DNA of 64,000 nt, from NCBI GenBank assembly GCA_020796225.1, contig CM036753.1:83495941-83559940 (forward strand), read 5' to 3'. A program made the position numbers and the translations under genes. Below, piece after piece: positions 61,393-64,000 of the stretch (positions are counted from its first letter, which is position 1; each line of letters opens with the position of its first letter). Origin of the DNA: Arion vulgaris. Taxonomy: Eukaryota > Mollusca > Gastropoda > Stylommatophora > Arionidae. The notes below the pieces were generated by a model. It searched no databases and was not told the DNA's origin. It was given only the letters and a program-made list of their open reading frames with translations.

Positions 61393-61885
61393 ATCATCTG
61401 TGCGATTTATGTAGATAGAAGTTACTCTGACAGATAATTGACGTTTAGATGCTGACTAATCATATGATGAGTGACTTACAAGATGAATTGTGCGTCATAC
61501 AAGTGTCAGTTTTGTACTAAACATGACATTTGTTATGTCATATTGCTAGACCTGGTCTTGGTTAATATTTGATGAGTAACCTACTCGATAAAATGTCGAC
61601 TAACTAATCTGATTAGTTCTCGTGAAGATTTTCGTATGTGTGTGTGAGTGTTAGTTTGCGTAGACTTGCATTTGCTCATGCAAGTATGGGTACGGTGTGT
61701 TTGTGTGAGTGTGAACATGTGTGAGTAAGGCATGTTTATTTGTGTGTGTGAGTGTGGACTAAGACATATGTGTGAAAGGCCTGTTTGTATAAGTGTTTCT
61801 ACCTAAATTCGCACATTCCTGTGTGAGTAAGCCGCATTTATATGTGTGTGCGTGCGTGTGTGTGTGCCTATGCGTGTGCATGTGC
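61393..61885. other. Non-coding interval, TG-rich on the right
   Basis: 61393-61630 has no recognised content; 61630-61885 is enriched in GTGTGTGAGT-like sequence. Confidence 0.45.
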
Positions 61886-61991
61886 GTGTGCCGCATATCT
61901 TGCGCAAGAGATTGCCATCAAGTTATGTCTATATCGAAGCATTTTAGACACTTTTAATAGTGTCTTTATAGCATTTGTTATGTCCACCAAC
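61886..61991 (-). pseudogene. LINE D fragment, left of an insertion
   Basis: ATCTTGCGCAAGAGATTGCC, TATATCGAAGCATTTTAGAC and TTATGTCCACCAA match LINE D at 59985-60080. Continues at 62211. Confidence 0.7.
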
Positions 61992-62210
61992 AGGACCGTG
62001 CGGTATATTTTCTCAGTATGATGCAAATCTTCGAAATGCCGCCTCTTAAATGTTTTTTCTTTAAAATAACCTTTAATTCTGATTTTTTTGATTTCGCTGC
62101 TTATGCCGCCTCCCTTACAGTTACGCCTGATACGGCCGCCTCCCTTACAGTTACGCCTGATACGGCAGCCTCTTTGTATCATAGCACGGCACGGCTCTGT
62201 CCAACAACAA
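61992..62210. mobile_element. Unidentified ~210-bp insertion in LINE D
   Basis: Interrupts LINE D between TGTCCACCAACA (61980-61991) and TGTCCAACAACA (about 62198-62209), an 11-of-12 match that looks like a target duplication. Contains GCCGCCTCCCTTACAGTTAC plus GCCTGATACG in about two and a half copies (62106-62170). No coding potential, no hAT-type ends. Confidence 0.45.
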
Positions 62211-62466
62211 CCGATCGTCTGCCCTCTTCAAGCTCGCTATACGTCACATTTTTTGGGGTGTGTTTATCAGTCATCCGAACAACGTGATCAACGCATCTCC
62301 CCTGGGCCTTCTGCAACAGGGTGTTGATGCTTGGAATCTTGACTCGTAATATGCCTTCGGTATCTAGTACTATCCTGCAATTTTATCTTAAGTAATTGTG
62401 TAGAGAAGTTGTGTGGAAGTGGTTTACGTTTTCTTGCGTGTCTGCTATACACTATTCATGTCTATG
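62211..62466 (-). pseudogene. LINE D fragment, right of the insertion
   Basis: CGTCTGCCCTCTTCAAGCTC, CTTCTGCAACAGGGTGTTGA, GTTGTGTGGAAGTGG and TCTTGCGTGTCTGCTATACA match LINE D at 60085-60330. Confidence 0.72.
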
Positions 62467-62496
62467 CAAATATACAATTGGTGAAAGACTGGGATT

Positions 62497-62760
62497 GATT
62501 AATGTATTGATTGGTTGATTGATGTATTGACTGATTGAGCGATATATTGATCGATGTATAGATTAATTAATTGATTGATTGAATGTATGATTGATTGTAT
62601 TATTGTTTGATGGATTGGTTGATTGATTGATATATTGATTGATCGTCTGGTTGATTGATCGATTACGGGACTGGTTGATTGATGAGCTGATTGATTGATT
62701 TGATTGATTGATTGATTGGTTGTTTGATTGATTGATTGATTCATTCATTCATTCATTCAT
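62497..62760 (+). repeat. Tetranucleotide-rich repeat (GATT)n
   Basis: About 260 bp of TTGATTGATTGA with ATGTAT and GATC interruptions and a terminal (ATTC)n. Minus frames encode only N, Q, S and I. Confidence 0.93.
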
Positions 62761-62979
62761 TGATGTTCGGTGAAGTGTCACGTTTGCTCTGATCTCTTTC
62801 TTACACCGGAAGATATCAGCGACAGTTCACTTACTCCGTAGTACAGTGTGTAGTCTTTAATAATGGTAAACATTTTTTTCGAAAGCGTTTGTTCGTTCCT
62901 TTAATGACTTTTTTCTGTGAAACGACTTTGTGAAATCTACTTTTATGTATTTTCAACTGCCAATTGTTATTTTAAGTGC

Positions 62980-63225
62980 TTAACTTAAACACGGGGGCTG
63001 CGTTTTATCATCAGTCTCCAATAGAACTAGGAACACGATCTCACCTACATTAATATCAGGGATATCTCGACAACTACTCATATCGCTCCATGAAGGAACG
63101 AACTGAGTAACTTTAGATAGAGATGCGGAAAGATTTCCTACACGACACATGGCCTCACGCTTTGTTAAATGCAACAAGAAACTAATACCCAACAAAGAAA
63201 TGAGAAATAAAGTACACAGAACCAT
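62980..63225 (-). CDS. Secreted/membrane-type ORF, possible first exon
   Basis: An 81-codon minus frame with ATG at 63225 and stop at 62980. It starts MVLCTLFLISLLGISFLLHL, a signal peptide or signal anchor, followed by TKREAMCRVGNLSASLSKVT, then a Cys-containing soluble part (CRDIPDINVGEIVFLVLLE). A consensus donor GTAG|GTGAGA (donor 63039-63044) would end an exon after codon 60 in phase 1. The ATG coincides with the 3' end of the SINE S2 at 63226-63424 (its terminal CAATG), so if the gene is real its start codon is contributed by, or abuts, a SINE. No family recognised. The frame is long enough and organised enough to take seriously, but unproven. Confidence 0.35.
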   Translation of the reverse strand: MVLCTLFLISLLGISFLLHLTKREAMCRVGNLSASLSKVTQFVPSWSDMSSCRDIPDINVGEIVFLVLLETDDKTQPPCLS

Positions 63226-63424
63226 TGAACCGGGTTTCTCCATACTGCTCCGTCTCTTTCGACAGAAATGGCACGTCATCTATCGTTGTACGAACCCACA
63301 TAGCTCCAGCAACATTCATAAGGATCTCATGACAAAATTACACATTTGACTCAGTCCAGGCTCGAACCTACAGTAGCCAGAACAACAGGTGAACGTCTTA
63401 ACCACTTCGCCATAAAGACCTACT
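63226..63424 (-). mobile_element. tRNA-derived SINE S2 (minus copy with head)
   Basis: Reverse complement begins AGGTCTTTATGGCGAAGTGG (A box TGGCGAAGTGGTTAAG), B box GGTTCGAGCCT, then GGAGCTATGTGGGTTCG, GACGTGCCATTTCTGTCG and the 3' end ACCCGGTTCAATG. Diverged but complete in layout. Confidence 0.78.
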
Positions 63425-63556
63425 GAACAAAATGAAATTTATTAATTCTGCAATATTTTTTGAAGTTGTCATGTTTGACAAATTATGAAGTTAATTCGTT
63501 TACAACTTCATGAGGTCAAGTGTGTCGTCAGCGAATAATTATGATACTTGTCATTA
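63425..63556. other. Non-coding interval
   Basis: About 130 bases, nothing recognised. Confidence 0.35.
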
Positions 63557-63776
63557 TCAATGTGCGTATCCTTTATAGAGCGTTGCTCTCTTTGCAGCGC
63601 ATCTGAAATTCACTCTGTCTCTAGCCAGTTCGCCCACTTCGTCGATGGTCATATTCATGGTTTCTTCAATATCTTGTCGCCAGCTTCTTCTTGGCCTGCC
63701 TCTGCGTCCTGGGACCCTAATATTGTTCTCTCCAGGCCATGATACTTGTACAGGTTTTAAAATTCAGACACACATT
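63557..63776 (-). pseudogene. LINE J C-terminal region (minus)
   Basis: The minus strand encodes, without interruption, VSWPGENNIRVPGRRGRPRR, then SWRQDIEETMNMTIDEVGEL and ARDRVNFRCAAKRATLYKG. The basic GRRGRPRRSW patch followed by an acidic helix and LARDR-x-x-F/W is the standard C-terminal end of many invertebrate non-LTR polyproteins. Segment A of the permuted repeat (63717-63777) overlaps its left part, so that repeat includes LINE J sequence. Confidence 0.7.
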
Positions 63777-63908
63777 TGTGAGTCGTATTGTTTAGAGTGT
63801 GAAAGAAGTACATAGAAAATGATACTGCTAGATTTCTTTTTGATCTTCGTATTAAGCTGTATCTTTATTTCAAATTAAACTGTATGTTTGTAATTTAAGG
63901 GAAATAAT
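63717..63908. repeat. Interspersed repeat, order A-B (permuted copy 2)
   Basis: Segment A (63717-63777), a 31-bp linker, then segment B (63809-63908). Compare 60657-60821, where B precedes A. Confidence 0.85.
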
Positions 63909-63985
63909 TGCTCAATTCAAATTCCCTTTAGTATATATTTGTAATGTCCCTTGTATACGTCATACTATTGCTTTAAACGAAGTTT

Positions 63986-64000
63986 CTGCCCAGCGTGTTC
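63986..64000 (+). mobile_element. Start of a SINE S1 copy running off the window
   Basis: The last 15 bases, CTGCCCAGCGTGTTC, equal the beginning of the S1 head (GCCCGCCTGCCCAGCGTG..). Too short to be certain. Confidence 0.45.

Overview
This window looks like a gene-poor, repeat-dense stretch of an animal nuclear genome. It has no prokaryotic gene arrangement: no operons, ribosome binding sites or compact ORFs. The recognisable protein code is mostly decayed non-LTR retrotransposons, together with tRNA-derived SINEs, non-autonomous hAT-type DNA transposons with 8-bp target duplications, and about thirty tandem arrays (by hand tally, roughly a quarter of the bases). The LINE repertoire (RNase H LINEs with a C-terminal Cys/His knuckle, LINEs ending in a C2H2 finger) and the CUB and SUEL-lectin-like exons suggest an invertebrate, most likely a mollusc. 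That placement is inference; no species marker is present.

Family labels used below are mine. LINEs: A and B (related endonuclease-RT LINEs, FADD box), C (FADDAALVAHSE type), D (C-terminal C2H2 finger), E (YADD type, GAT-rich tail), F ([11 protein letters not shown] type), G (ATT-rich tail), H (RNase H plus Cys knuckle), J (RRGRPRRSW type). SINE-like: S1, S2, S4, S5 (tRNA-type boxes) and S3/S3b (no tRNA head seen). hAT-like: T1 (CAGTGGCGG ends), T2 (CAGYGTTTCCC ends), T3 (CAGTGCCGGA ends).

Layout. 0-5 kb: a CUB-domain exon and a SUEL-like exon, both minus strand, among LINE D/E/A pieces and a 28-bp satellite. 5-14 kb: T2, a 20-bp satellite, S4, S3, LINE F, T3, LINE H, then LINE A and LINE C head to head. 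14-16 kb: GA tract and two sister arrays (32 and 33 bp). 16-25 kb: T2, S1, LINE F, a 36-bp satellite with higher-order structure, a LINE A copy with a 36-bp satellite inside it, S5, LINE G, LINE A. 25-26.3 kb: GAGT array, a signal-peptide exon and a small membrane ORF, minus strand. 26.5-30 kb: a long inverted repeat and a field of related 34/52/31-bp arrays invaded by S3, LINE G and T2. 30-37 kb: LINE E with an S3b insertion, LINE D, T1 twice, a 61-bp satellite, S3, LINE F, S5. 37-45 kb: RNase H LINE remnants, an uncharacterised possible transcription unit, LINE D/B/H/A pieces. 45-50.6 kb: 86-, 47-, 42- and 32-bp arrays. 50.8-53.4 kb: about 2.1 kb of polypurine DNA. 53.4-64 kb: LINE F/B/G, S2+S3, a 31-bp array, LINE D inserted in a 28/32-bp satellite, a circularly permuted repeat, LINE J, and a secreted-type ORF.

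Two themes stand out. First, several tandem arrays can be traced to a segment of a transposable element copy (LINE A to a 36-bp array, an RNase H LINE to an 81-bp array, an S3 tail to a 33-bp array, with LINE F and T1 as further cases), so TE copies seem to act as seeds for satellites. Second, the few plausible host exons (CUB, SUEL-like, signal peptide) are all on the minus strand with good splice sites and could belong to one or more extracellular-module genes with introns full of repeats. Boundaries of TE fragments are approximate unless a target duplication is quoted.
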